Of a stretch of DNA of 30,517 bases, positions 1 to 7,569 are shown piece after piece (positions within the stretch are counted from its first letter, which is position 1; every line of letters starts with the position of its first letter). The stretch is from Candidatus Aerophobus profundus SCGC AAA252-L23 (lineage in GTDB: Bacteria > Aerophobota > Aerophobia > Aerophobales > Aerophobaceae): the NCBI GenBank assembly GCA_000402295.1, contig AQRW01000171.1, positions 54 to 30,570 on the forward strand. The letters run 5' to 3'. The notes under the pieces were generated by a model that was not told the origin of the DNA, did no database searches, and saw only the letters and a list, made by a program, of their open reading frames with translations. A program made the position numbers and the translations under genes.

Positions 1-160
1 AACTTAACGAGGTTATTCCCCATAAGTACGGGGTGATATTCTCCAAAATACTCAGACCATCGGTTGAGTGGCCCGGTGTCATCTGAAAAATCAAAAGTTG
101 CTGCTCGAATCGCTCATGCTGAAAGAGGGTTTTTCACCCCTCTCCTAGAGGTAGGAGTTA

Positions 161-187
161 TTGAAAATTTCTTATTTTTTCTATAAT
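161..187 (+). promoter_or_regulatory. Probable sigma-70 promoter for the AbrB-like gene
   Basis: A perfect -10 box TATAAT (182-187) follows a TTGAAA -35-like box (161-166). The spacer is 15 nt, shorter than the preferred 17, so the -35 assignment is less sure than the -10. It lies in an AT-rich stretch about 40 nt before the start codon at 230. Confidence 0.5.
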
Positions 188-229
188 TAAAGTAATTCAA
201 AAAATGTAATACGAAAGGAGAAAAGTATA

Positions 230-466
230 ATGAAGATAGTAAAGCTAAGTAGCAAATATCAAGTAGCAATTCCTAAGGAAATAAGGAAAAGGTTAAACCT
301 TGAGGCTGGAGGCGAACTGGCAGTGGAAGTGGAAGAAGAGAAAGTGGTTCTTCGTCCCCGGCCAAAAAATTATACCGATTATATGCTGGGTTTGGGCAGG
401 AAAGTATGGCAAGGGGTAGAGGCAACTGAATACGTGAGGAAGGAAAGAGAATTGTGGGAGAAATAG
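230..466 (+). CDS. AbrB/MazE/SpoVT-family DNA-binding protein, antitoxin-like
   Basis: A 78-residue protein with an N-terminal swapped-hairpin AbrB domain (about residues 1-47): KLSSKYQVAIPKEIRKRLNL is the family's usual opening. The tail (ATEYVRKERELWEK) resembles AbrB-type antitoxins that pair with PIN-domain toxins. Family knowledge says such proteins bind DNA as dimers and repress their own operon. The start is well supported by an AAGGAG ribosome site (214-219) about 10 nt before ATG. The next gene, 15 nt downstream, is a sugar transferase and not a toxin, so this is an orphan antitoxin or a local regulator. Nothing before it in the window looks like a toxin either. Confidence 0.85.
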   Translation: MKIVKLSSKYQVAIPKEIRKRLNLEAGGELAVEVEEEKVVLRPRPKNYTDYMLGLGRKVWQGVEATEYVRKERELWEK

Positions 467-481
467 AAACGGGGGAAAAAA

Positions 482-1831
482 ATGGCTGAGAATTTAGCCT
501 TATCTAAGAAGCAGATACCTGTCCCTCTGGTTGTCCTGGTGGATGCTTTCCTGGTAAATGCTGGAACCGTCCTGGCTTTTCTGGCTCGTTTCAGTGGACA
601 TCCACCTCCAGTTAATTTTCAGGCTTATCTAAGCCTGGTCCTCTGGATTACTCTCATTGGAATCGGAATCTTTTATTTTACTGGTCTTTATGATGAAAAG
701 AAAGAAGCTAACCCCTTTGACATATTTTATCTTGTTTTTACTTCAGTTACTTTAAGCTCGATCATAATTGTGGCCCTCACTTTTTTTTACGAGAGAACCC
801 TTCCTTTTCCTCGGACAGTTTTTCTCATCTCCTGGCTGTTTAATATTCTTATTATCTCCGCTTGGCATTCCTATGTTCATTATTTAGCTGGCCAGTCTAA
901 TCTTGGTCGAAGTCTTCTAATAATAGGTGGCCGGGAGATTGCGGAAAAAGTGAGAAGAGAAACAAAGGCCGGGGGTTCTCTCTTTACCCGGATAGAGGAA
1001 GTAAGGAGAGTAGAGGAAACTGAAGAGATTTTGGGAGATTTGGAAAAGCATCTCAAGGGGATAACGGATGTTATATTGGCCAGTCCTGATTTGTCAGGCC
1101 CGGAGAAGCTAACTCTTTTGTCTTTTTGCCAGAAGCGAGAGATAGATATCTGGATGATTCCCGAGACCTCTCAGGTGGTAATGGGGCGAACTCAGATAAC
1201 CCATCTGGGTGATGTACCCTTGGTTAGAATAGATAGTGGTGGTCTTAGAGGTAAAAACAAAACAGTAAAGATCCTGATAGATGTCTTTTTTAGCTTGCTC
1301 ATTCTCGCTTTCTCTCTTCCCCTTATACCCTTAATATCTCTGATTATTAAGCTTGATAGTCGGGGACCAGCTTTATTGAAACAGGATAGAGTAGGTCTGG
1401 GAGGTATAATCTATCGGGTATATAAGTTTCGCTCTATGATAGAGGAAGCTGAAGCCCCCACCGGGCCAATTCTGGCGGAGGAAAATGACTCTCGGGTTAC
1501 TAAAGTGGGAGCGATGTTAAGGAAATCGCGACTTGATGAACTTCCTCAGATTTTCAACATTTTCAAGGGAGAGATGAGCCTGGTAGGGCCCCGTCCAGAA
1601 CGCCCTGTCTTTGTAGAGAGATTCAAGAAAGAAATTCCCGGGTATGTTAGGAGATTTGTGGTAAAACCTGGCATTACTGGACTGGCTCAAATTTATGGGC
1701 GATACGATACTTCTGCTGAAAATAAGCTGAAGTTCGACCTGGCTTACATCAATAACTGGTCTATCCTTGTAGATCTGGAAATTATTTTTATGACGGTAGA
1801 GGTAATCTTGCGGGGAATGGGGGCTAGATAA
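482..1831 (+). CDS. Polyprenyl-phosphate sugar-1-phosphate transferase (exopolysaccharide/O-antigen initiating enzyme)
   Basis: A 449-residue integral membrane enzyme of the WbaP/EpsE type. Four hydrophobic helices fill about residues 12-145, then a soluble Rossmann-like region (LLIIGGREIAEKV, the CoA_binding_3 family). A fifth membrane segment (about 262-285) leads into the bacterial sugar transferase domain (about 262-449) with the diagnostic KFRSM, DELPQIFNIFKGEMS and LVGPRPERP motifs. The family transfers a hexose-1-phosphate from a nucleotide sugar to undecaprenyl phosphate at the cytoplasmic face, the first committed step of surface polysaccharide assembly. The sugar cannot be told from sequence. 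A GGGGG purine-rich site precedes ATG. No glycosyltransferases or flippase follow, so the rest of the pathway lies elsewhere, possibly before position 1. Confidence 0.93.
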   Translation: MAENLALSKKQIPVPLVVLVDAFLVNAGTVLAFLARFSGHPPPVNFQAYLSLVLWITLIGIGIFYFTGLYDEKKEANPFDIFYLVFTSVTLSSIIIVALTFFYERTLPFPRTVFLISWLFNILIISAWHSYVHYLAGQSNLGRSLLIIGGREIAEKVRRETKAGGSLFTRIEEVRRVEETEEILGDLEKHLKGITDVILASPDLSGPEKLTLLSFCQKREIDIWMIPETSQVVMGRTQITHLGDVPLVRIDSGGLRGKNKTVKILIDVFFSLLILAFSLPLIPLISLIIKLDSRGPALLKQDRVGLGGIIYRVYKFRSMIEEAEAPTGPILAEENDSRVTKVGAMLRKSRLDELPQIFNIFKGEMSLVGPRPERPVFVERFKKEIPGYVRRFVVKPGITGLAQIYGRYDTSAENKLKFDLAYINNWSILVDLEIIFMTVEVILRGMGAR

Positions 1832-1839
1832 GAGTTTAA

Positions 1840-2607
1840 ATGATAAGAAGGTATTTACCTGAGGCAGGGAAGGAAAGTCAATTTTCTAAAATAGAGACGG
1901 AGCTAAGTCAGCTTTTAATTAAGGGAGGAGAGGAATTAGGGATAAGATTGGTTTCTTCTCAGGTAGAGAAGTTTCTTCTTTACCTCCAGGAGCTCCAGGA
2001 GTGGGGTAAGAACATTAATCTCACTGGAATCAGGGATGAGCGAGAAATTATCATCAAGCATTTTCTGGATTCTTTGACCTGCCTGAGGTTGCTAAAAGAG
2101 CTTGGTGGTGAGGTAGTGGATTTGGGGACCGGGGCAGGTTTTCCTTCTTTGCCGATAAAAATTATTCGTCCCCAAATAGAGCTTACTTTACTGGAAGCCA
2201 GAGAAAAAAGAACTCTTTTTCTTGAGCATATAGTGAAGATTTTGGGGTTAAAGGAAGTGAAAGTTCTTTGGAAAAGAGTTGAAGATTTTGGTCATACGGA
2301 GGAAAGAGAAAGTTTTGACTATGCTCTCTGTCGGGCAGTAGCTCCTCTTAACGTGATCCTCGAATATGGGCTACCTTTGGTTAAAGTAGGGGGGTTTTTC
2401 ATTGCTCAGAAGGGACCTCATCTAAATAGAGAGATACGGGCAGCCCAGAGGGCGCTTGAATACCTGGGAGGTAGAATAAAAGCGGTTATTGATCTGGAAC
2501 TTCCTATTTTGAAGCAAAAACGCTGCCTTATTTCGGTGAAGAAGATAAAGACTACTCCCCGCCGATATTCTCGTCGTCCAGGAGTTCCCTGCAAGAGACC
2601 GCTTTAG
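1840..2607 (+). CDS. rsmG: 16S rRNA (guanine-527-N7)-methyltransferase RsmG
   Basis: A 255-residue SAM-dependent methyltransferase that modifies G527 of 16S rRNA. Seen: the N-terminal family segment EWGKNINLTGIRDEREIIIKHFLDSL (split here at residues about 52-77), the SAM-binding loop VDLGTGAGFPSLPIKI (about 92-107), the AVAPLNVILEY region, and a C-terminal TPRRYSRRPGVPCKRPL close to the usual GidB ending, so the gene is complete at its 3' end. The N-terminus is about 25 residues longer than most family members and the Shine-Dalgarno before 1840 is weak, so a later start is possible, though no good internal ATG was found. It starts 8 nt after the sugar transferase stop and is probably co-transcribed with it. 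Right after its stop the repeat cluster begins. Confidence 0.95.
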   Translation: MIRRYLPEAGKESQFSKIETELSQLLIKGGEELGIRLVSSQVEKFLLYLQELQEWGKNINLTGIRDEREIIIKHFLDSLTCLRLLKELGGEVVDLGTGAGFPSLPIKIIRPQIELTLLEAREKRTLFLEHIVKILGLKEVKVLWKRVEDFGHTEERESFDYALCRAVAPLNVILEYGLPLVKVGGFFIAQKGPHLNREIRAAQRALEYLGGRIKAVIDLELPILKQKRCLISVKKIKTTPRRYSRRPGVPCKRPL

Positions 2608-2623
2608 GCAGGATGATAGTTAT

Positions 2624-2690
2624 GAGATTGCGGAGCCTGTTCCGAACAAAGCGAGATTGCCACGTCGCTTGCGCTCCTCGCAATGACAAA
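2624..2690. repeat. Family B intergenic repeat, copy 1 (GCAATGACA type)
   Basis: An imperfect palindromic stretch running from GAGATTGCGGAGCC to CTCCTCGCAATGACAAA. The same end sequences (GTCATTGCGAG / GCAATCTC) recur at 11316-11360, 22086-22125 and 26148-26278, each time between genes. No open reading frame or RNA gene is apparent in it. Confidence 0.7.
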
Positions 2691-2698
2691 AGGAGGGA

Positions 2699-2862
2699 TT
2701 TGGGTCGTTCGACTAAAAGGTAGTCGCAAGTTTTAACTTGGGCAAATAAACGCAGGCTAAAGCCTGCGCCTACCGGGTCATAACCGAGGAATCAAAGCCT
2801 GCGGCTACCAAACCATAACTGGGAGGCTTTAGCCCCCCTACACGGACTGGCCTGCGGCTACC
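2699..2862. repeat. Family A hairpin repeat cluster, copy 1
   Basis: Begins with TGGGTCGTTCGACTAAA, then a hairpin CGCAAGTTTTAACTTG and a second hairpin GCAGGCTAAAGCCTGC, followed by further GCCTGCGGCTACC and GGAGGCTTTAGCCCCCC units. Related clusters occur at 3566-3675, 4462-4554, 11195-11304 and 22049-22191. Together with family B it fills the 274-nt gap between rsmG and rsmI. Confidence 0.8.
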
Positions 2863-2881
2863 ACTTGATTAAGGAAAGAAG

Positions 2882-3601
2882 ATGGAAGGTAGGTTGTATC
2901 CGGTAGGAACTCCTATCGGCAACTTAAAAGATATTACCTTGAGAGCTCTGGAAATACTCAAGCAGGTAGATCTCATTGCTGCTGAAGATACCAGACATAC
3001 CAGAAAATTGCTTTCTCATTATGATATTCATACTTCCATAACAAGTTTCTATGAGCATAACCAATACCACAAGATTCCCTATCTTTTGAAGGAACTGAAA
3101 GAGGGGAAGAATATCGCTCTGGTGACCAACGCAGGGATGCCGGGCATATCGGATCCGGGATATGAGTTAATAAAAGAGGCCATTGAGAAAGGTATCAGGG
3201 TAGTTCCTATTCCCGGTCCGGTTGCCTTAATAACGGCTCTGGTTGTCTCAGGTCTTCCGGTAAGAAATTTCCTTTTTGAGGGATTTCTGGGTAGAAATAG
3301 AAATGAGCGGTTGAAAAGGTTAAGGGAGTTGAGGGAAGAGAAAAGGACCATTATTGTTTATGAGGCTCCTCACCGTATCAGAAAGCTTCTTCCCGAGATA
3401 CGGCAAGTTCTGGGGGATCGCCAGATTGCCGTAGCCAGGGAGCTTACCAAAAAATTTGAGGAGTTGATCCGGGGTAAAGTAAGCCAGATGGAGGAGATTT
3501 TTCGGCAGAGACAACCTAAAGGGGAGTTTACCCTGGTGATTGAAGGAAAAAGGGGAAGGGAGAACTTGGGTTGTTCGACCAAAGGTAGCCGCAGCTTTTA
3601 A
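2882..3601 (+). CDS. rsmI: 16S rRNA (cytidine-1402-2'-O)-methyltransferase RsmI, C-terminus replaced by repeat
   Basis: A 239-residue tetrapyrrole-methylase-fold enzyme that 2'-O-methylates C1402 of 16S rRNA with SAM. Seen: LYPVGTPIGNLKDITLRALE at the N-terminus, AAEDTRHTRKLLSHY, the VTNAGMPGISDPGYELI loop, and VPIPGPVALITALVVSGLP. The catalytic core ends at FTLVIEG; the family usually continues another 40-50 residues in a small C-terminal domain (E. coli RsmI is about 286 residues). Here the last ten or so residues (LGCSTKGSRSF) and the stop codon are encoded by the start of the family A repeat at 3566. The gene therefore looks 3'-truncated by repeat insertion, although the methyltransferase core is complete and may still work. 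ATG at 2882 follows AAGGAAAG. Confidence 0.93.
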   Translation: MEGRLYPVGTPIGNLKDITLRALEILKQVDLIAAEDTRHTRKLLSHYDIHTSITSFYEHNQYHKIPYLLKELKEGKNIALVTNAGMPGISDPGYELIKEAIEKGIRVVPIPGPVALITALVVSGLPVRNFLFEGFLGRNRNERLKRLRELREEKRTIIVYEAPHRIRKLLPEIRQVLGDRQIAVARELTKKFEELIRGKVSQMEEIFRQRQPKGEFTLVIEGKRGRENLGCSTKGSRSF

Positions 3602-3675
3602 GCTGCCTAAATAAACGCAGGCTAAAGCCTGCGCCTACCAGATCATAACAGAGGGGGCTAAAGCCTGCGCCTACC
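3566..3675. repeat. Family A hairpin repeat cluster, copy 2 (overlaps the end of rsmI)
   Basis: Starts TTGGGTTGTTCGACCAAAGG inside rsmI, then hairpin GCAGCTTTTAAGCTGC and hairpin GCAGGCTAAAGCCTGC, ending in a second AAAGCCTGCGCCTACC unit. The first hairpin carries AGCTT/AAGCT arms where copy 1 has AAGTT/AACTT, so both arms changed together. The rsmI stop codon TAA lies in the hairpin loop. Confidence 0.85.
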
Positions 3676-3696
3676 AGGATTTGCTACTCTCAGCGA

Positions 3697-3750
3697 GGCC
3701 CATTCTCCTGAGGTGACATTGATTATCGCAGGAGCAAAGGGGAATGGGCC
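3697..3750. other. Inverted-repeat structure upstream of thpR
   Basis: Outer arms GGCCCATT (3697-3704) and AATGGGCC (3743-3750), inner arms CTCCTG (3705-3710) and CAGGAG (3729-3734), with an 18-nt loop and an 8-nt one-sided bulge. There is no U-tract, so it is not an obvious terminator. It lies 60-115 nt before the thpR start. It may be a structured leader or a relic of another repeat; no second copy was found in the window. Confidence 0.45.
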
Positions 3751-3812
3751 GAGCAAAACTTGACTTTGACAGTCAATCTTATAGGATAGTTTAAAGATAG
3801 GGAGACGGAAGA

Positions 3813-4385
3813 TTGAGAATTTTTGTGGCGGTGGAGCTGCCCGGCTCAATAAAAGAAAAACTGAGTGAAATTGAGCAAAGATTACAGGGAACCGGCAATA
3901 GAGTGAGGTGGGTGAAGGTCTCCTCTCTTCATTTGACTCTCAAGTTTTTGGGAGAGATTAAAGAGGAGCAGGTGGAAGAAGTATTTGCTGTTTCTCAAAA
4001 GGTAGCTAAGGAGTTATCTCCCTTTGTTATTGAACTTACCGGAGTGGGGGCTTTTCCTAATCCTTCTTCTCCTCGGGTCATCTGGGTAGGAGTAAAGAAA
4101 GGCCAAGAAAGACTGGAGGATTTAGCTTTGCATCTGGATGAAGGCCTCAGTCAAGCAGGTTTTCCGGCCGAAAAAAGAAAGTGGATTCCTCATCTAACCC
4201 TGGGTAGAGTCAAAGAACTTAGAGAAGCAGAGAAGTTAAGACAGTTGATTCTTCAGGAAAAAGAGACTTATGTTGGCGAGATAGAGGTGAAGCAGTTCAG
4301 CGTTATTAAAAGCCGCCTAACTCCCACCGGACCACTTTATACTATTTTAAGAAGTTTTCCTGGGGTAGCGTCAAACGTTTTATGA
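3813..4385 (+). CDS. thpR: RNA 2',3'-cyclic phosphodiesterase ThpR (2'-5' RNA ligase family)
   Basis: A 190-residue 2H phosphoesterase. Both signature motifs are present: HLTLKFLGE (about residues 40-48) and HLTLGRVKE (about 126-134), each supplying a His-x-Thr pair to the active site. The family hydrolyses 2',3'-cyclic phosphate RNA ends and was first known for tRNA 2'-5' ligation; the cellular role is unsettled. The start is TTG at 3813, behind a GGAG site, and gives the typical RIFVAVELP opening. In many bacteria this gene lies just before recA, often with cinA; here recA follows after a 227-nt repeat-filled gap and cinA is absent. Confidence 0.92.
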   Translation: MRIFVAVELPGSIKEKLSEIEQRLQGTGNRVRWVKVSSLHLTLKFLGEIKEEQVEEVFAVSQKVAKELSPFVIELTGVGAFPNPSSPRVIWVGVKKGQERLEDLALHLDEGLSQAGFPAEKRKWIPHLTLGRVKELREAEKLRQLILQEKETYVGEIEVKQFSVIKSRLTPTGPLYTILRSFPGVASNVL

Positions 4386-4461
4386 AAGAATTCCGGGAGA
4401 ACATCATAGATAAAGAAAAAAAGGGATCATGTAAGGGGAGGAAATTATCCTGAATCAAAAG

Positions 4462-4554
4462 TGGTAGCCGCAAGTTTTAACTTGCGCAAAGAGGTTACGG
4501 TAGCCGCAGCTTTTGAGCTGCCTAAATAAACGCAGGCTAAAGCCTGCGCCTACC
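4462..4554. repeat. Family A hairpin repeat cluster, copy 3
   Basis: Holds GGTAGCCGCAAGTTTTAACT hairpin, then a second GGTAGCCGCAGCTTTTGAGC hairpin and the GCAGGCTAAAGCCTGC hairpin ending CGCCTACC. Both alternative arm sequences seen in copies 1 and 2 occur side by side here. It lies between thpR and recA, about 60 nt before the recA start. Confidence 0.85.
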
Positions 4555-4612
4555 AATTACCAAAAGAATAGATTATGTTTGACACGAGTTTTCCTGGTGG
4601 AGGGAGAAGAAA

Positions 4613-5668
4613 ATGAATGAAGCCAAGTTAAAGGCTCTGGACCTGGCCCGACGCCAGATAGAACATCAATTTGGCAAAGGAGCTCTAATGCGGCTGGGAG
4701 AAAGAGCAGCTCGTTTTGATATAGAGGCCATTCCTACTGGTGCTCTTACTCTGGATGCTGCTCTGGGAATTGGAGGTTTTCCTCGGGGCAGAGTAATTGA
4801 AATATTTGGCCCGGAGGGCTCAGGAAAGACCACTTTGGCTCTCCAAGCCGCTGCCGAAGCTCAAAAACTAAATGGTATCGTTGCTTTCATTGACGCTGAG
4901 CATGCTTTGGACCCTTCCTATGCTCAAAAGCTGGGGTTGAACATTGATGATCTTTTTATATCTCAGCCTGATTCCGGAGAAGAAGCTTTGGAGATAAGTG
5001 AGGTTCTGGTGAGAAGTAACGCTATCGACTTAATTATCGTTGACTCGGTAGCTGCTCTAGTTCCTCGGGCTGAGCTGGAGGGAGAGATGGGGGATACTCA
5101 CGTTGGTCTTCAGGCCAGGTTGATGTCTCAGGCTCTCCGCAAGCTGACCGGGGCAATCTCACATTCTAAAACTTGCACCATTTTTATCAATCAATTAAGG
5201 ATGAAAATAGGGGTAATGTTTGGTAATCCGGAAACTACTCCGGGAGGCAGAGCCCTTAAATTTTATGCCTCAGTGAGAGTTGATATTCGCCGGAAGGAAT
5301 CTATTATTATAAAGGATGAACAGATAGGGATTCGGGTCCGAGTCAAGGTAGTTAAAAATAAATTGGCTTCTCCTTTCCGTAAGGCAGAGTTTGATATCAT
5401 TTTTGGCGAGGGAATTTCTCAAGAGGGGTGTATCATTGACCTGGGGACTGACCTGGAAATTCTCAAAAAATCGGGGAGCTGGTATTCTTATGGCGATAAG
5501 CAACTGGCTCAAGGTAAAGAGACGGTGCGGGGGATGCTTAAAGAAGAGAAAAATCGGTCTCTTAAAGAAGAACTGGAAAGGAAGATAAGAGAAAATCTTG
5601 GTCTACCGGGAAGCAAGTCGGTTACTAAGAAGGATCGAGAAAAGCCTTCCAAGAAAGAAGCAGGTTAA
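4613..5668 (+). CDS. recA: Recombinase RecA
   Basis: A 351-residue RecA, the usual length. It forms ATP-dependent filaments on single-stranded DNA for homologous recombination and SOS co-protease action. Seen: Walker [10 protein letters not shown] (about residues 66-74), Walker B region [20 protein letters not shown], loop L1 ([19 protein letters not shown]), loop L2 ([37 protein letters not shown]) and a lysine/glutamate-rich tail. GGAGGGAG about 8 nt before ATG is a strong ribosome site. No convincing LexA box was seen in the short non-repeat stretch upstream. The amidase gene begins 9 nt after the stop, so the two may be co-transcribed. Confidence 0.98.
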   Translation: MNEAKLKALDLARRQIEHQFGKGALMRLGERAARFDIEAIPTGALTLDAALGIGGFPRGRVIEIFGPEGSGKTTLALQAAAEAQKLNGIVAFIDAEHALDPSYAQKLGLNIDDLFISQPDSGEEALEISEVLVRSNAIDLIIVDSVAALVPRAELEGEMGDTHVGLQARLMSQALRKLTGAISHSKTCTIFINQLRMKIGVMFGNPETTPGGRALKFYASVRVDIRRKESIIIKDEQIGIRVRVKVVKNKLASPFRKAEFDIIFGEGISQEGCIIDLGTDLEILKKSGSWYSYGDKQLAQGKETVRGMLKEEKNRSLKEELERKIRENLGLPGSKSVTKKDREKPSKKEAG

Positions 5669-5677
5669 GAGTAAAGA

Positions 5678-6832
5678 ATGCAGAAGATTCTGGCTGCTGG
5701 TCTGGTGATTTTATTTTTCTCACTTAGCGTACTGTCAGGCTTGGCTTACCAAAAATATGCTGTAGGAGAGATTAAATCTTACTCTTCCTCTACCTATACT
5801 CGTCTCGTTATCGAGGTGTCTCCAGAGACAGGTTATGTCGTTAGGGATCTTCTTAATCCACCTCGCCTGATTTTCAATCTTTACCCAGCTAATCTTACTC
5901 CTCCCTGGCGGGAAATAGAAATAGCTGACAAATTTTTAAGGAAAGTTCGCCTGGAGAGAGATTCTCTCAATGTAGTTAAAATGGTACTTGATTTAGCCGG
6001 GTCGGATTATACCTATAACGCTTTTTCTCTGGAAAATCCTCCCCAGTTAGTCATTGATATCAAGGAATCCCGAGGGGATTTGGTAGCTGAGCTCTTGAAG
6101 AAAAAGGGAGATACTGAATCTTTACCTCTTAAGCCTGGGAGGGAGAAATTAGAAGGGATTAAGAGGATCATTTTGGATCCGGGACACGGGGGAAAAGACC
6201 CTGGAGCAATTGGACCAACGGGACTTCAGGAAAAGAAAGTTACCTTGGCCGTAGCCGAGAAATTGGCCCGACTTCTTAGAGAAAAGCTTGGATTAGAGGT
6301 TTATTTAACCAGAAATAAAGATGAGTATCTGGCTTTAGATGTACGGACGGAAATTGCCGATCAACTGGGAGGAGATCTTTTCGTAAGTATTCACGCCAAT
6401 GCGGCCTATAGTAGAAAAGCTAACGGCGTGGAGACTTTCTATAACTCGCAGTATGTTTATGGAGAGGGAGCTGAAGAGGTAGCCAGTCGGGAGAATGCTC
6501 CCCTGGGTGCCGAGTTACCCGCCGGGGCCAGAACGATTCTCTGGGACTTAATTCAAAATGAGTGTCGCAGTGAAAGCAACGAATTATCCCAGGTCATTCA
6601 GGAGGCTCTCTGCCAGAGCTGCGGTCTGGCAAATAGAGGAGTAAAATCAGCCAGGTTTTATGTTTTGAGAGGAGCTGATATGCCAGCGGTGCTGATTGAA
6701 GTTGGTTTTATATCCAATCCCTGGGAGGAGAGGAAACTGGGAAATAAGAGTTTCCAGGATAAAATCGCCCAGGGAATTTTTAATGGACTGAGCAGTTATA
6801 TTCGTGTCTTTAATCAGAAGCTGAAAAGGTAA
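5678..6832 (+). CDS. N-acetylmuramoyl-L-alanine amidase with AMIN domain (AmiC-like)
   Basis: A 384-residue exported peptidoglycan amidase. Residues 1-23 form a signal peptide (MQKILAAGLVILFFSLSVLS). An AMIN domain (about 25-130) should target it to envelope septal sites. The Amidase_3 zinc domain (about 163-375) shows LDPGHGGKDPGAIG, a downstream Glu (GLQEKK), SIHANA and VLIEVGFISNP, that is the zinc ligands and catalytic glutamate of the family. It cleaves the amide between MurNAc and L-Ala, typically during daughter-cell separation. The GerMN gene follows after 3 nt. Confidence 0.94.
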   Translation: MQKILAAGLVILFFSLSVLSGLAYQKYAVGEIKSYSSSTYTRLVIEVSPETGYVVRDLLNPPRLIFNLYPANLTPPWREIEIADKFLRKVRLERDSLNVVKMVLDLAGSDYTYNAFSLENPPQLVIDIKESRGDLVAELLKKKGDTESLPLKPGREKLEGIKRIILDPGHGGKDPGAIGPTGLQEKKVTLAVAEKLARLLREKLGLEVYLTRNKDEYLALDVRTEIADQLGGDLFVSIHANAAYSRKANGVETFYNSQYVYGEGAEEVASRENAPLGAELPAGARTILWDLIQNECRSESNELSQVIQEALCQSCGLANRGVKSARFYVLRGADMPAVLIEVGFISNPWEERKLGNKSFQDKIAQGIFNGLSSYIRVFNQKLKR

Positions 6833-6835
6833 CTC

Positions 6836-7417
6836 ATGGGTTCTGGGAAAAATAAGAAAAGAATAAGGTACTTTATTCTCTGGCTAATAGTGGGGATAGT
6901 CATTTTTGTTGCTGGTATCTTTTTCTCTTCTTTTTTAGGCGAGAAGGGGTATCAGCTTAAGGAGTGGGTTAGTCGGCCCTTTGTTTCTCCTCCTTCTTTA
7001 AAGGCAGTAAAGTTATGCTTTGCCGGACCTGATGGAAATTATCTTTCTCTGGAGGAGCGAAAAATTATCTTAAGAGAAGAACCAAATACTCAGATAAAGG
7101 ATGTTTTGAAAGAGTTAATCCGGGGCCCGGAGAACAAAGATCTTTCCTCTACTTTGCCTCATGAGACAAAGGTACGGGCAGTTTACTTGAGAAATCAAGA
7201 TATTTACGTAGATTTTTCTTCTTCTTTATCAGAAAATCATCCCGGTGGGTCTACCGGTGAGTTACTTACTGTATACTCCATTGTTAACACTCTCCTCCTT
7301 AATTTTCCCTCCTACACCAGGGTTCAGATTCTTATTCAGGGAAAGCCCCGCGAAACTCTGGCTGGGCATATAGATATAAGAAATCCTTTTCTTCTTCAGC
7401 CCGAGATAATTAGGTAA
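6836..7417 (+). CDS. Membrane-anchored GerMN-domain protein
   Basis: A 193-residue protein with one N-terminal membrane segment (about residues 12-33) and a GerMN domain (about 58-185). The pattern KLCFAGPDGNYLSLEERKI, TQIKDVLKELIRGP, VYLRNQDIYVDFSSSL and TVYSIVNTLLLNFPSYTRVQILIQG matches the family, known from the spore germination protein GerM and from envelope lipoproteins such as LpqB. It often sits beside an AmiC-type amidase, as here (3-nt spacing). A role in cell-wall remodelling is likely; the molecular function is unknown. It has no lipobox, so it is anchored by the helix. Confidence 0.88.
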   Translation: MGSGKNKKRIRYFILWLIVGIVIFVAGIFFSSFLGEKGYQLKEWVSRPFVSPPSLKAVKLCFAGPDGNYLSLEERKIILREEPNTQIKDVLKELIRGPENKDLSSTLPHETKVRAVYLRNQDIYVDFSSSLSENHPGGSTGELLTVYSIVNTLLLNFPSYTRVQILIQGKPRETLAGHIDIRNPFLLQPEIIR

Positions 7418-7489
7418 AAGGGAGTTATCTGGTGTAAAGAAGGAAGAATAGGGTTTTCCCAAAAAAAAGTGGAAAAAGTGGGAAGTGAC

Positions 7490-7517
7490 TTTACAAGGAA
7501 GGTAAAATAATTAGAAT
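7490..7517 (+). promoter_or_regulatory. Probable sigma-70 promoter for the E1-E2 dehydrogenase genes
   Basis: TTTACA (7490-7495), 16-nt spacer, TAGAAT (7512-7517), about 50 nt before the E1 start codon. Just upstream (7455-7485) is an A-rich stretch with arms TTCCCA and TGGGAA that could be an operator, but no regulator can be named. Confidence 0.5.
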
Positions 7518-7569
7518 TATCAGGTTAAACTCACGATTATGTAATTGAGTCCAAAGGGAGGATTTATTT

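Noticed and set aside
3..86. Open frame at the window edge ending in TGA (LNEVIPHKYGVIF...)
   Set aside because: It may be the tail of a gene that starts before the window, but 27 codons are too few to recognise and no family match came to mind.
121..150. GAGGG/CCCTC hairpin as a terminator
   Set aside because: Only a 5-bp stem and no U-tract follows.
2699..4554. CRISPR array
   Set aside because: The repeats are palindromic, irregularly spaced, variable in sequence and without unique equal-length spacers; no cas genes are present.
7455..7490. MraZ-like boxes (GTGGA and GTGGG spaced repeats) before the E1 gene
   Set aside because: Only one good TGGG unit, and the downstream genes are unrelated to the division cluster; A-rich sequence can produce this by chance.
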